Notes: a model not told the origin generated them from the letters alone. A stretch of DNA of 64,000 bases from Hymenobacter negativus (GCF_017571495.1 NZ_JAGETZ010000009.1:1-64000), one strand, 5' to 3'; counted from the first letter of the stretch, positions 41,721-50,862 are shown. Numbers and translations: made by a program.

Positions 41721-43838
41721 ATGCCCGATACTCCCGCCATCCAGCACCGCATCGAAGCCCTCACCGAGCGGCTGCACCACCTCAATCATCAGTACTACCA
41801 ACTCGATATTTCCGAAGTGCCGGACCAGGAGTTCGACCAGTTGCTGGCCGAATTGCAGCAACTCGAAGCCGAGCACCCCGACTTAGTGCTGGAAAATTCG
41901 CCTACGCGGCGCGTAGGGGGCACCATCACCAAGCAGTTCCCCACGGCGGTGCACCGCTTCCCCATGCTCAGCCTGGGCAATACCTATTCCGAGGACGACC
42001 TGCGGGAGTTTGACGAGCGGGTGCAGCGGGGTTTGGAAGGCGCGCCCTACAGCTACGTGTGCGAATTGAAGTTTGACGGCGTGGCCATGAGCCTGCGCTA
42101 CGAACACGGCCAGCTCACCCAGGGCGTGACCCGCGGCGACGGTACCCGCGGCGATGTGGTGACGGCCAATGTGCGAACCATTAAAACGCTGCCACTATCC
42201 CTGCGACCCGGCACCGACCGCCCCGAGGACTTTGAAGTTCGGGGCGAGATTTTCATGCCCCTGCCCGTTTTCGACGAGCTGAACGCCGAGCGTGAGCAAA
42301 ACGGTGAAGCCCTGCTGGCCAACCCGCGCAACGCCGCCAGCGGCACGCTCAAGCTGCAGAACTCCGCGCAGGTTGCAGCCCGCAAGCTGCGCTTCTACGC
42401 CTATTCGCTGCTCACGCCGGGCCGGCATTTCCCCAGCCACAGCGCGGCGCTGGAAGCGCTGAGCCGCTACGGCTTGCCGGTTTCGGATACGTGGCGCCGG
42501 GCTTCCAACATTGAAGAAGTGTTGGAGTTTGTGCATCACTGGGCCAAAAGGCGCTTCGACTTGCCCGTGGCCACCGATGGCATCGTAATCAAAGTCGACG
42601 ACCTGCGTCAGCAGGACCAGCTGGGCTTCACCTCCAAAAGCCCCCGCTGGGCCATTGCCTACAAGTACCCCGCCGAAGCGGCCCGCACCCGCCTCAACGA
42701 GGTGCTCTATAATGTAGGACGTACTGGCGCCGTAACGCCGGTGGCTGTGCTCACGCCCGTACCCCTGGCTGGCACCGTGGTGAAACGCGCCACCCTGCAC
42801 AACGCCAACCAGATAGAGCTGCTCGACCTGCGCCTTGGCGACACGGTATACGTGGAAAAAGGCGGCGAAATCATTCCCAAAATCACCGGGGTAGACCTAT
42901 CGGTGCGGCCCGCTGATGCGGTGCCCATCCAATACCCGACCAACTGCCCTTCCTGCGGCACGTCGCTGGTGCGGCCCGAAGGCGAGGCCCATTTCCGCTG
43001 CCCGAATGAGCGCGGCTGCCCGCCCCAGCTCAAAGCCCGCCTAGAACATTATGTGTCGCGCAAATCTCTGAATATCGATGGCTTGGGCGCTGAAACCGTA
43101 GGCCGTTTCTTCGAGCTGGGAATGGTAAAAACTCCCGCCGACATCTACGATCTGCCCGCGCGGCGACCCGAATTGGTGACGCTGGAGCGCCTCGGCGAAA
43201 AGAGCATCGACAACCTCATTGCCGGTATCGAGGCCAGCAAGCAGGTGCCTTTTCCACGGGTACTATTTGGTCTGGGCATCCGCTACGTGGGCGAAACAGT
43301 GGCCCAGAAACTGGCGGCCCACTACCGCAGCATCGACGCCATCATGGCGGCTTCAGCCGAGGAAATGGCGGCGGTGCCCGAAGTGGGCGGTGTGATTGCC
43401 GTGGCCGCCGCGCACTGGTTCCAGCAGCCCGAAAACCGCGAGCTGGTGGAGCGTCTGCGCACGGCTGGTGTGCAGCTGGAAGTGACCGGCGAAGCGCCAG
43501 TACCAGCTTCCGACCGCTTGGCTGGGCTCACTTTTGTTATCTCCGGCGTATTTGAAAACCACAGCCGCGACGAGCTGCAACAGCTCATCATCTCGAATGG
43601 GGGTAAAATCACGGGTTCCATCAGCAAGAAGCTGAGCTACCTCGTGGCCGGCGACAATATGGGCCCCGCTAAACGTGAAAAAGCCCTGGGCTTCAAAGTA
43701 CCCATCATTTCCGAAGCCGAGTTGATGGCCCTGCTGCCTACCACCACGCCTGCTGAGGAAGCTGTCGATATCGGAGAAGCCCCCGCACCCACCGCTCCGC
43801 CAGAGGCAGAAACGGGTCAGCAGGGCTCACTTTTCTAA
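41721..43838 (+). CDS. ligA: NAD-dependent DNA ligase
   Basis: A 705-residue ligase of full length. The adenylated lysine is K117 in CELKFDGVA; NAD contacts appear near VRYNNL-type HHLNHQYYQLD at the start. The zinc finger has four cysteines (CPSCG, CPNERGCP near 415-440). Helix-hairpin-helix motifs and a C-terminal BRCT domain (about 610-690, LAGLTFVISGVFENHSRDEL) complete it. It seals nicks in replication and repair. The start MPDTPAIQHR was chosen since the fold begins there. Housekeeping; not an operon. Confidence 0.98.
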   Translation: MPDTPAIQHRIEALTERLHHLNHQYYQLDISEVPDQEFDQLLAELQQLEAEHPDLVLENSPTRRVGGTITKQFPTAVHRFPMLSLGNTYSEDDLREFDERVQRGLEGAPYSYVCELKFDGVAMSLRYEHGQLTQGVTRGDGTRGDVVTANVRTIKTLPLSLRPGTDRPEDFEVRGEIFMPLPVFDELNAEREQNGEALLANPRNAASGTLKLQNSAQVAARKLRFYAYSLLTPGRHFPSHSAALEALSRYGLPVSDTWRRASNIEEVLEFVHHWAKRRFDLPVATDGIVIKVDDLRQQDQLGFTSKSPRWAIAYKYPAEAARTRLNEVLYNVGRTGAVTPVAVLTPVPLAGTVVKRATLHNANQIELLDLRLGDTVYVEKGGEIIPKITGVDLSVRPADAVPIQYPTNCPSCGTSLVRPEGEAHFRCPNERGCPPQLKARLEHYVSRKSLNIDGLGAETVGRFFELGMVKTPADIYDLPARRPELVTLERLGEKSIDNLIAGIEASKQVPFPRVLFGLGIRYVGETVAQKLAAHYRSIDAIMAASAEEMAAVPEVGGVIAVAAAHWFQQPENRELVERLRTAGVQLEVTGEAPVPASDRLAGLTFVISGVFENHSRDELQQLIISNGGKITGSISKKLSYLVAGDNMGPAKREKALGFKVPIISEAELMALLPTTTPAEEAVDIGEAPAPTAPPEAETGQQGSLF

Positions 43839-43982
43839 AATCGGTGATTGAGCGGCGAGATGCGGGCCAGTACTAACTATCCAAGTTAATGCTGGAATAT
43901 TCAATGAGGCAGATGGAAATAAGGCCGTCAAGCTTTTGGGTATCAGTGGAATTTCCGACATTTGAACTCCATTTTCCCATCC

Positions 43983-44510
43983 ATGCGAGTTCTGGCCCTT
44001 TTTGCTTTCTTTTTTGTGCAGGCGGTATGTGCTCCGGCACTCCGGGCGCAGTGCGTGGTGCTGGATGACCTATTGGCCATCGGAGCCGAGCCCATGGCCC
44101 TGACGGTGCCTAAAGTCGTCACGGCCCGTCTCCCATCCGAATGGGCTTATGTCGCCCCTACAGCCACCGTGAAGGAGGCCGCCTGGACGTTTACGCCGGT
44201 TCTTGGCGAGCAGAAACCCACCGTCCGCCTGCAGATACGAGCCCAGCGCCCCGGCCAGGATGTAGTACTGAAAACCACCCTGGCCAACTGCGTCCGCGAC
44301 CTACGTAGCGAACTCAAAAGCCGCAAGCTCACCGCCCAGCCCGTTACCTGCCCCAACTGCGAAGCGGTGCGCTACCAAGGACCTAATTACGACGCCACCA
44401 TCTACAGCCAGATGAAAGGCGAATTCCCCTTCGTAGTGGTCGTGCACCAGGTGCCGGCCGGCATGCCCCCCGCCGCGTCGAGTGGGGCTGGCGCGGTGAA
44501 AATGCCTTAG
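43983..44510 (+). CDS. Unknown secreted protein
   Basis: A 175-residue protein with a signal peptide (MRVLALFAFFFVQAVC to about 23, ending ALRAQ). The mature part is a mixed fold with LPSEWAYVAPTATV and four cysteines, including CPNCE. No family recognised. The start at 43983 fits the signal; the TTG at 43962 is less likely. A terminator follows. Confidence 0.75.
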   Translation: MRVLALFAFFFVQAVCAPALRAQCVVLDDLLAIGAEPMALTVPKVVTARLPSEWAYVAPTATVKEAAWTFTPVLGEQKPTVRLQIRAQRPGQDVVLKTTLANCVRDLRSELKSRKLTAQPVTCPNCEAVRYQGPNYDATIYSQMKGEFPFVVVVHQVPAGMPPAASSGAGAVKMP

Positions 44511-44526
44511 CTACTGTGTGTAGTCA

Positions 44527-44572
44527 TTTCATAAAAAAATCCCCGCTGCCAAGGCAGGGATTTTTTTATGAA
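44527..44572. terminator. Bidirectional terminator
   Basis: TTTCATAAAAAAATCCC pairs with GGGATTTTTTTATGAAA around a small inner stem. Long A and T runs flank it. Separates convergent genes. Confidence 0.9.
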
Positions 44573-44607
44573 ATTACAGACGATAAAAGCTTCCTGCCAG
44601 CCGTTGT

Positions 44608-44946
44608 TCAACGGAATAGCCAGCCTGCAACAGCTAGCAGTAGCGTGAGCGACCAGATAACAGTTAGGCTTGTGAGCACAGCATTGGGGCCAAAGTGGCG
44701 GAAGGCTCCTATCAGCGCCCGCACGCCGGTTACGACTGTGGCAATGGGCAGAAACAGCAGCGCCGTGAACAACAGGGGCTGAAATACGAAGTATGTATTG
44801 TGCATCTGGATGTCCAGCTCCGGTTTCCAGAAGTAATCATAGCCCAATAATTTGCTCAGCAATAGCCATGAAAAAGCCCAGCTGCCAAGCAGCCAGGCTA
44901 ATTCAACAAGGATTCTTCGAGCGCTGTTACTCAAGGATGGAGCCAT
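44608..44946 (-). CDS. Unknown small membrane protein
   Basis: A 112-residue protein with three membrane segments (about 12-34, 56-76, 88-110). Between the first two is a conserved-looking WKPELDIQMHNTYFVFQ. No family known to me. It begins 12 bases after the deacetylase stop codon on the same strand and is probably its operon partner. Confidence 0.7.
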   Translation of the reverse strand: MAPSLSNSARRILVELAWLLGSWAFSWLLLSKLLGYDYFWKPELDIQMHNTYFVFQPLLFTALLFLPIATVVTGVRALIGAFRHFGPNAVLTSLTVIWSLTLLLAVAGWLFR

Positions 44947-44958
44947 TGCCCGGGCTGC

Positions 44959-45888
44959 TTAGAACGACTGCACAATGTTGTTGCGCAGTGTTTTAGGCGA
45001 CCAGTAGCCGCTGGCAATAATGCGGCGGATGGTGAACAGCGGGTCCTGCTGGTCGCGCTTTTCGGCCAAAGAGAAGGCGGCCACGAAACCGCGCTTTTTC
45101 AGCTCAGGGAAAGCCTGGGTATTCCAGAGACCGAAGGGATAGGCGAAGTAGTTGATTTTTTTGCCCGTGATTTCCTCCAGGGTTTTGGTGGGCTTGTCGA
45201 TTTGGGTTTCCCAATCCTTGCCTTGGTATTTCTTCACATTGTGGTGGTCCCAGGTATGCGAGCCGATGACGTTGCCTTCGTCGGAAAGCTGTTTCACCAT
45301 GGCTTTGGTCATGTAGTGGGGGCGGCCCAAGCTCACAGTCATCACAAAGTACATGGCCTTGTAGCCGTACTGGTCCAGGGTGGGCCGGGCAATGGTGAAC
45401 TGGTCGAGGTCGGTGTCATCGAAGGTGAGCATGATGGGCTTGCTCGGCAGCTTGGCGCCGGTGGTCATGTAGGCGTAGAGCTGGTCGGGTGAGATGGTGT
45501 GGTAGCCCGAGTCGGCCAGCATCTTAATCTGGGCCTTGAACGCCGCGATGGGAACGATGTAATCTTTGGCACCTTTGGAGTCGCGGGCCGTCCAGTCCCG
45601 AATCTGGTGGTAGCAGAGAATGGGCACCTGCGGCCGGGCCAGAATAGCAGCGGCATCGGTTGCCTTACCAGCCGGAATGGTGGTGGGGTCGGGAGCCGGC
45701 GTCGCGTTGGCTTCGTCGGTCGAAGTAGCGCGGGTACCGGACGTTTCGGCCGCGGCTGCATCGGTAGCAGTATCAGCCTTTTCGACGGTGACGCTGCTGC
45801 TGGCAGCCTCGCCGGTGGTGGCGGTTTTGGTGTCGCAGGCAGCCAGCGAAAGGGCCGCCAGCAGGAGGGAAGCAGAAGTAAATTTCAT
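44959..45888 (-). CDS. Polysaccharide deacetylase (CE4) lipoprotein
   Basis: A 309-residue protein. Lipobox LSLAAC gives acylation near C18, followed by an Ala/Thr/Glu linker of about 60 residues. The CE4 fold has ILCYHQI, the metal/catalytic TFDDTDLD (first Asp pair) and SHTWDHHNV (His ligands), then YFAYPFGLWN. It removes acetyl groups from peptidoglycan or a polysaccharide at the envelope. The start MKFTSASLL is preferred because of the lipobox. Divergent from dapA. Confidence 0.92.
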   Translation of the reverse strand: MKFTSASLLLAALSLAACDTKTATTGEAASSSVTVEKADTATDAAAAETSGTRATSTDEANATPAPDPTTIPAGKATDAAAILARPQVPILCYHQIRDWTARDSKGAKDYIVPIAAFKAQIKMLADSGYHTISPDQLYAYMTTGAKLPSKPIMLTFDDTDLDQFTIARPTLDQYGYKAMYFVMTVSLGRPHYMTKAMVKQLSDEGNVIGSHTWDHHNVKKYQGKDWETQIDKPTKTLEEITGKKINYFAYPFGLWNTQAFPELKKRGFVAAFSLAEKRDQQDPLFTIRRIIASGYWSPKTLRNNIVQSF

Positions 45889-46017
45889 TGAAACGCGCGA
45901 AGCTCTGCTTCGCAACTGGGGAAATAATGGTGAAATCAAAGTTTGTCCGTTGTGCAGCACACCGCAACGCACGACGGAGTGCCAAGTAGAATCAGTTCGA
46001 ATAGCGGAGCCATCTGC

Positions 46018-46025
46018 TACTTTTG
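46018..46025 (+). promoter_or_regulatory. -7 promoter core (TACTTTTG)
   Basis: Matches TAnnTTTG 33 bases before the dapA start. Supports the start at 46058 rather than the long upstream in-frame extension. Confidence 0.65.
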
Positions 46026-46057
46026 TAGCCCACAAAACTAACTCTCAAACTCCCGGC

Positions 46058-46942
46058 ATGAACAATTCTGGTTCCCGTCTTCCCGCGTTTCACGGCACTG
46101 GGGTGGCCCTGGTCACCCCATTTACTCCGGATAAGGCAGTGGATTACGCCGGCTGGCGGCACCTGCTCGATTTCTGCATCGACGGCGGCGTGGAATACCT
46201 CGTGGTGAATGGCACCACCGGAGAATCGCCAACTACCACGGCTGCCGAGAAGGCCGAACTGCTGCGCGTGGCTAAGGAACACGTAGCCGGCCGCGTGCCG
46301 CTGGTGTACGGCATCGGCAGCAACGATACGGCTACTGCCATAGAGTTATTGCGTACCACCGATTTGAAGGGTATTGTTGCCGTGCTTTCGGCTAGCCCGG
46401 CTTACAATAAGCCCAGCCAAGCCGGCTTGGTGGCCCACTACCAGCACCTGGCCGACGCCAGCCCGGTGCCGCTCATTTTGTACAACGTGCCGGGCCGCAC
46501 AGCTTCCAACATCACCGCCGAAACCACGTTGCGCCTGGCGCAGCACCCCAACATCATCGGCATTAAGGAGGCCAGTGGCCTTATGGAGCAGTGCCTGACC
46601 ATTGCGGCCCGCAAGCCCAAGGGTTTCCTGCTGCTCTCCGGCGATGACATGCTTACGCCCGCCCTCATTGCCTGCGGCGGCGAAGGCGTTATCTCAGTGC
46701 TGGCCAACGCTTTCCCCAAGCGCTTCTCCGACCTCACCCGCGCGGCCCTGGCCGGTGACTTTGCCGCCGCCCGCGAAGGCCTGTTCCGCCTGCTGCCCCT
46801 CAACCCGCTCATGTATGAGGAAAGCAACCCGGTCGGCGTAAAAGCGGCCCTCGAAGGCCTGGGCGTGTGCGGCACTGCCGTGCGCCTGCCGCTGCTCGAA
46901 GCCACCGAAGGCTTGAAAGACCGGATTCGCAAAGCGCTGTAG
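46058..46942 (+). CDS. dapA: 4-hydroxy-tetrahydrodipicolinate synthase
   Basis: A 294-residue aldolase of usual length. Schiff-base K170 lies in IIGIKEASG, Y142 in LILYNVPGRT and the threonines in NGTTGES. It condenses pyruvate with aspartate semialdehyde, the first committed step to lysine and diaminopimelate. The start at 46058 follows a promoter core; the upstream open frame is antisense to the deacetylase gene. Monocistronic. Confidence 0.97.
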   Translation: MNNSGSRLPAFHGTGVALVTPFTPDKAVDYAGWRHLLDFCIDGGVEYLVVNGTTGESPTTTAAEKAELLRVAKEHVAGRVPLVYGIGSNDTATAIELLRTTDLKGIVAVLSASPAYNKPSQAGLVAHYQHLADASPVPLILYNVPGRTASNITAETTLRLAQHPNIIGIKEASGLMEQCLTIAARKPKGFLLLSGDDMLTPALIACGGEGVISVLANAFPKRFSDLTRAALAGDFAAAREGLFRLLPLNPLMYEESNPVGVKAALEGLGVCGTAVRLPLLEATEGLKDRIRKAL

Positions 46943-46945
46943 GAT

Positions 46946-46980
46946 AGTGATTAGTGATTAGTGATTAGTGATTAGTGATT
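46946..46980 (+). repeat. 7-bp tandem repeat, five copies
   Basis: AGTGATT is repeated five times without change, directly after the dapA stop codon. Non-coding. Confidence 0.95.
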
Positions 46981-46988
46981 GGCCTTTA

Positions 46989-47109
46989 TCATTTTGAGTT
47001 ACTCCGCGCATCAAGCGGTGACGAAGGTCCTGCTCACATCTGCGCAGCTTGGAGCAATTAATTCAAGCTGCGCGGATGTGAACAGGTCCTTCGCAAGCTC
47101 AGGATGACA
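46989..47109. repeat. Dispersed inverted repeat, family B (copy 2)
   Basis: The inner arms (27 bases, from AAGGTCCTGCTCACATCTGC) pair with a few mismatches; the outer right arm TCGCAAGCTCAGGATGA is the same as in the element at 29144. It lies between dapA and the convergent LutA-like gene. Confidence 0.85.
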
Positions 47110-47135
47110 GCTTTCCTTAACCACTAACCATTATC

Positions 47136-47879
47136 CTACCAGCCACTGACTAGCGCATCGGCTACGTGCAGGCACTTGAGGGGCAGCTTTTCCTTCTTGA
47201 TGTATGATTCCAAATGCATCAGGCAGCTCACGTCGGTGCTGATGATGAAGTCGGCGCCGGTGTCGAGCGCGTGCTCTACTTTTTGTTGGGCCATGGCGAC
47301 TGAAATAGCTTCAAACTTCACGGCGAAGGTGCCGCCGAAGCCGCAGCAGGTAGTGTTTTCGGCCATTTCGAGGCGTTCCAGGCCGGCCACGCTATCCAGC
47401 AGCATGCGCGGGCCCGGGCCGATGCCGCACTCGCGCAAGGCGGAGCAGGAGTCGTGGTAGGTATACTTGCCGGCTAATGTTGCCCCTGGAATGGCCGTGA
47501 CGCCCATTATTCCAACCAGAAATTCGGTTAGCTCATAGATGCGGCCCTGCACGGGACGACAGGCGCTCTGCTGGCCGGTTTCGGCAAAAAGCTCGGTGTA
47601 GCTGTTGCGCACCATGCCTACGCACGAAGCCGAAGGACTCACGATGTAGCGCTCAGTATCCGTCGGTGGGGCGGCAAAATCCCGGAGAAACTTATCGGCC
47701 ACGGCCCGGGCCTGGGGGTGGTAGCCCGCGTTGTAAGCCGGCTGGCCGCAGCAGGTTTGGTTGGGGTTGTAATTGACCCTGACGCCTACACGCTCCAGCA
47801 CCTTCACCATGTTGAGGGCCGTGGTGGGGTAGAGTTGGTCGACGAAGCAGGGGATGAAAATATCAACGGTTGTGGGCAT
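47136..47879 (-). CDS. LutA-like (Fe-S)-binding oxidoreductase subunit
   Basis: A 247-residue cytoplasmic protein with two CCG domains: NQTCCGQPAYN near 41-51 and NTTCCGFGGTF near 175-185, plus further cysteines (IPCFVDQ, HDSCSALRECG). This is the LutA/YkgE/GlcF type that binds an iron-sulfur cluster in lactate or glycolate oxidation. LutB and LutC are not in the window. It starts 12 bases after the HMG-CoA lyase-like gene and is co-transcribed with it. The exact substrate is open. Confidence 0.9.
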   Translation of the reverse strand: MPTTVDIFIPCFVDQLYPTTALNMVKVLERVGVRVNYNPNQTCCGQPAYNAGYHPQARAVADKFLRDFAAPPTDTERYIVSPSASCVGMVRNSYTELFAETGQQSACRPVQGRIYELTEFLVGIMGVTAIPGATLAGKYTYHDSCSALRECGIGPGPRMLLDSVAGLERLEMAENTTCCGFGGTFAVKFEAISVAMAQQKVEHALDTGADFIISTDVSCLMHLESYIKKEKLPLKCLHVADALVSGW

Positions 47880-47891
47880 CGGCTCGAACTA

Positions 47892-48743
47892 TTAATGGAA
47901 GGCGAATATGCCACTCGCCGCGCCGCGGGCCCGTGCCAGCGCATCCAAATCCAGCCCCAAAGGTTCGCCTATTTCACTCAAATAAGCAATTAGATTCTCC
48001 GTGGCCATGTTGCCCGTCAGCTCATCGGCCGCCATTGGGCAGCCACCAAAGCCACCAATGGCGCCATCAAAACGGCGGCAGCCAGCCTCGTAGGCGGCAC
48101 TCACTTTCTCGCGCCAGGAAGTGGGCGTGGTGTGCAGGTGCGCGCCAAACTCAATAGCCGGAAAAGCTGGAATCAGGGCCGAAAATAGTGGCGCGATGGT
48201 GGCTGCGGTGCTGGCTCCCACGGTGTCAGAAAGGGCTACAATGCGGACGCCCAATGCTGCCAGCTGCTGAGTGAAATCAGTCACGATTTCCGGACTCCAG
48301 GCATCACCATACGGGTTGCCGAAACCCATAGAGAGGTAGGTAACCAGCGTTTTGCCGGTGCGCTCGCACAGCTCGTGCATGGCAGCCACATCGGCCAGCG
48401 CCTTGGAGGTGGTTTGGTTGGTGTTGCGCCGCTGAAAGGTTTCGGACACTGAAAGCGGGAAGCCCAGATAACTGATTTCGGGGTGTTGCGCGGCAGTTTC
48501 GGCCCCGCGCTGGTTGGCCACAATAGCCAGCAGCTTGGTTTGAGTAGTGCTTAAGTCCAGACCCGCCAGCACTTCGGCTGTGTCGCGCAGCTGCGGAATT
48601 GCTTTGGGGGACACGAAAGAGCCAAAGTCCAGCGTATCGAAACCAACGTGCAGCAGAGCGTTGAGGTAGGCGGTTTTGGTGGCCGTGGGAATGAAATCAG
48701 GCAGGCCCTGCATGGCGTCGCGGGGGCATTCAATAAGTTTCAT
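47892..48743 (-). CDS. Hydroxymethylglutaryl-CoA lyase-like protein
   Basis: A 283-residue TIM-barrel enzyme of the HMGL-like group. It begins MKLIECPRDAMQGLPDFIPT (short for the usual ERDGLQ motif), then has LDFGSFVSPKAIPQ, LSDTVGAS, FGAHLHTTPTS and the terminal GGFGGCPMAADELTGN with the catalytic Cys. It should cleave HMG-CoA to acetoacetate and acetyl-CoA in leucine breakdown. The family also includes other lyases. The start at 48743 fits the family. In operon with the LutA-like gene. Confidence 0.9.
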   Translation of the reverse strand: MKLIECPRDAMQGLPDFIPTATKTAYLNALLHVGFDTLDFGSFVSPKAIPQLRDTAEVLAGLDLSTTQTKLLAIVANQRGAETAAQHPEISYLGFPLSVSETFQRRNTNQTTSKALADVAAMHELCERTGKTLVTYLSMGFGNPYGDAWSPEIVTDFTQQLAALGVRIVALSDTVGASTAATIAPLFSALIPAFPAIEFGAHLHTTPTSWREKVSAAYEAGCRRFDGAIGGFGGCPMAADELTGNMATENLIAYLSEIGEPLGLDLDALARARGAASGIFAFH

Positions 48744-48870
48744 GGCGGGAGGGAATGGGGGTGGGAATAGGGGCGTAAAGGTAGCAGCCGGGCCGTAGCG
48801 CCGGCTTCGACCAGGATAACTACACCGCTTGCTAGCCGAACTACGTCGGGCCGGCTGGTGTTCGGAGGGC

Positions 48871-50253
48871 ATGCTTTTTAAGTCGGATTCTACCTTGCTA
48901 CGGCCCGTGTCCCGGCCGCTCTTCGGATTTCTGTGGCCCTTGCTATTGGGCGCGGTGCTGGGCATCAGCAGCTGTAGCAAGCAGCAAACCTTGCAGGCGC
49001 TGTTTCAGAAATCGAGCCCGCACCAGGCCTACGCCCGCCAGCTAACCCAGGCCGGACTGGACCGCCGCCCGGCCGGTCGCGCCTGGCTGGCCGCAGCCGA
49101 TAAAGCCCTGCGCGACTCGCTCGTAGTCAGCCTGCCTTTTGCCGAAACCGGCTACTTCCGCCCCGAGCGGCCTTCGGCGGCCAGCTACCGCTACGCTGTG
49201 CGCGCCGGCGAGCAGGTGCACGTCAGCCTGACGCTGGCTCCTGGGGCCAATGCCCGCGTGTTTCTCGATGCTTTTGAGGCAGTGCCCGGCCGCATGCCCG
49301 CGCCCCTCGCCAATGCCGACACGCTCGTTCTCGATTTCCGCTACCGGGCTGAGAGCGACGGCCAGCACCTGTTGCGCGTGCAGCCCGAACTGCTGGCTGC
49401 TGGCCGCTACACCCTGCGTGTGGCCCGTGAGCCCAGCCTGAGCGTATTTCCGGTGCTGGGCCGAACTGACGCCGCGGCCGGCAGCTTCTGGGGAGCCAAC
49501 CGCGACGGCGGGGCCCGCCGACACGAGGGCATCGACATTTTTGCCCCGCGTGGTACCCCCGCCATTGCCGCTACCGCCGGCACCATCACCCGCACCGGCG
49601 AAACTCCGCTGGGGGGGCGTGTGGTGTGGCTGGCCGATGCCGCGCACGGCGAGCACCTTTACTACGCCCACCTCGATAAACAACTGGTGACGCCCGGCCA
49701 GCGCGTGCGCGCCGGCGACACGCTGGGCTTGGTGGGCAACACCGGCAATGCCCGCAGCACCGTACCACACCTGCACTTCGGCATCTACCGCAGCGGGCGT
49801 GGCGCCGTGGACCCGTTCCCGTTTGTGCAGCAGGCAGCAGTGCCGTCCGTACCGCTCCATGGCCCGGACCGGCGCGGGGAGTTTGTGCGGTTGAAGGTGG
49901 CTGCATCGTTGCGGCCGTCATTGGCGACTGAAAAAAACACTCGGCGGTCAAAAACTGTGCTGCTGAAACAAGTGCCGCTGCTGGTATTAGGACAGCAAGG
50001 CACAAGCCTGCGTGTGCAGGCGCCCGATGGCCAGATTGGCTACGTTGCCGCGCGGGCGGTGGTGGGAGCCAGCGGTACGCCCCTGCGGAAACTGGTGCTG
50101 CCAGTTGCCACTGAGCTACTGGCGCAGCCGGCCGCCACAGCCGCAGCAAGCGAAGCGCTGGCGGCAAAAACGGTGGTTGCTGTTCTTGGCCAAGCCAATG
50201 GCTTCAGCCTGTTGCGTGGGCCGCAGGGCCAAACCGGCTGGGCCGCTATTTGA
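48871..50253 (+). CDS. M23 family metallopeptidase lipoprotein
   Basis: A 460-residue protein. Lipobox ISSC near residue 35. The peptidase domain (about 200-300) has HEGIDIFAPRGTPAIA and HLHFGIY, the zinc ligands of lysostaphin-type endopeptidases. The C-terminal 100 residues include one or two SH3-like repeats (LLVLGQQGTSLRVQAPDG, VVAVLGQANGFSLLRG). It cuts peptide cross-links in peptidoglycan in the periplasm. The N-terminal 150 residues are a domain I cannot name. The start at 48871 is chosen from the signal. Confidence 0.93.
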   Translation: MLFKSDSTLLRPVSRPLFGFLWPLLLGAVLGISSCSKQQTLQALFQKSSPHQAYARQLTQAGLDRRPAGRAWLAAADKALRDSLVVSLPFAETGYFRPERPSAASYRYAVRAGEQVHVSLTLAPGANARVFLDAFEAVPGRMPAPLANADTLVLDFRYRAESDGQHLLRVQPELLAAGRYTLRVAREPSLSVFPVLGRTDAAAGSFWGANRDGGARRHEGIDIFAPRGTPAIAATAGTITRTGETPLGGRVVWLADAAHGEHLYYAHLDKQLVTPGQRVRAGDTLGLVGNTGNARSTVPHLHFGIYRSGRGAVDPFPFVQQAAVPSVPLHGPDRRGEFVRLKVAASLRPSLATEKNTRRSKTVLLKQVPLLVLGQQGTSLRVQAPDGQIGYVAARAVVGASGTPLRKLVLPVATELLAQPAATAAASEALAAKTVVAVLGQANGFSLLRGPQGQTGWAAI

Positions 50254-50268
50254 GTAAATTGAACCACC

Positions 50269-50352
50269 ATGAGCCGCATTGCGGCGGCAGGGTTGGCCAT
50301 TATCATGGCAGTGTTTCTTGGTAGCAGTTGTCGTCCGAAAGCCACCCGGTAA
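50269..50352 (+). CDS. 27-residue putative lipoprotein
   Basis: A very short frame, MSRIAAAGLAIIMAVFLGSS then C. It has a signal of the right length and lipobox (LGSSC), leaving a mature tail of only seven residues (CRPKATR). It begins 16 bases after the M23 stop on the same strand. Entericidin-like small lipoproteins are of this kind. No homologue was checked, so chance is possible. Confidence 0.45.
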   Translation: MSRIAAAGLAIIMAVFLGSSCRPKATR

Positions 50353-50607
50353 ACGCTGATAGGCAATGCTTTACCGCTGCGTGCACTGCGAGAAAACAGT
50401 ATGCCAATGCCACGGCAGAAACGAACCGGTGCGTTGGCTAATGAATGGATATTAGCGTGTGAGGCGGTACAGAATTTGAGCTTGCTCATGTCGTAACCTG
50501 AGCTTTTGTGTTGCGTTAGCAGGGTAGGGCCTTACTTTGCGGCCTGTCGGGGTTCCCGGCATCTCGCACTTCTGGCTTCTGTTTCCAATTCAAATACCCG
50601 CAAAATC

Positions 50608-50862
50608 ATGGCTGATACTTCATCTTCTAACTGGGCCGATATGGCCGCTTCCCTGCTCAGCAAGCTGTCGGGCGGCGTTGAGCTCAGCTGCGCTTTCGAC
50701 CAGATAGAGCTGCAAATGCCTAACCCCCAAAACCCCAACGCGCCGGCCACTACCTGGAAGTTGAACGGCTCGCTACGCATTCGTACCCGTGGCGAGCAGC
50801 CCGCCGCACCTGCGGCCCCAGCCCCCCAGCTTCCCGCCAGCCGCCCCGAAGCCGGTGCCTAG
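50608..50862 (+). CDS. Unknown small protein, first of a pair
   Basis: An 84-residue soluble protein: MADTSSSNWADMAASLLSK, then VELSCAFDQIELQMPNP and a Pro/Ala-rich tail. No family known. Its end overlaps the start of the next gene by eight bases, so the two are translationally coupled and probably act together. The ATG after TACTTTG-like promoter sequence was chosen. Confidence 0.7.
   Translation: MADTSSSNWADMAASLLSKLSGGVELSCAFDQIELQMPNPQNPNAPATTWKLNGSLRIRTRGEQPAAPAAPAPQLPASRPEAGA

Noticed and set aside
45620..46057. N-terminal extension of dapA
   Set aside because: It is antisense to the deacetylase start and lies upstream of the dapA promoter core.
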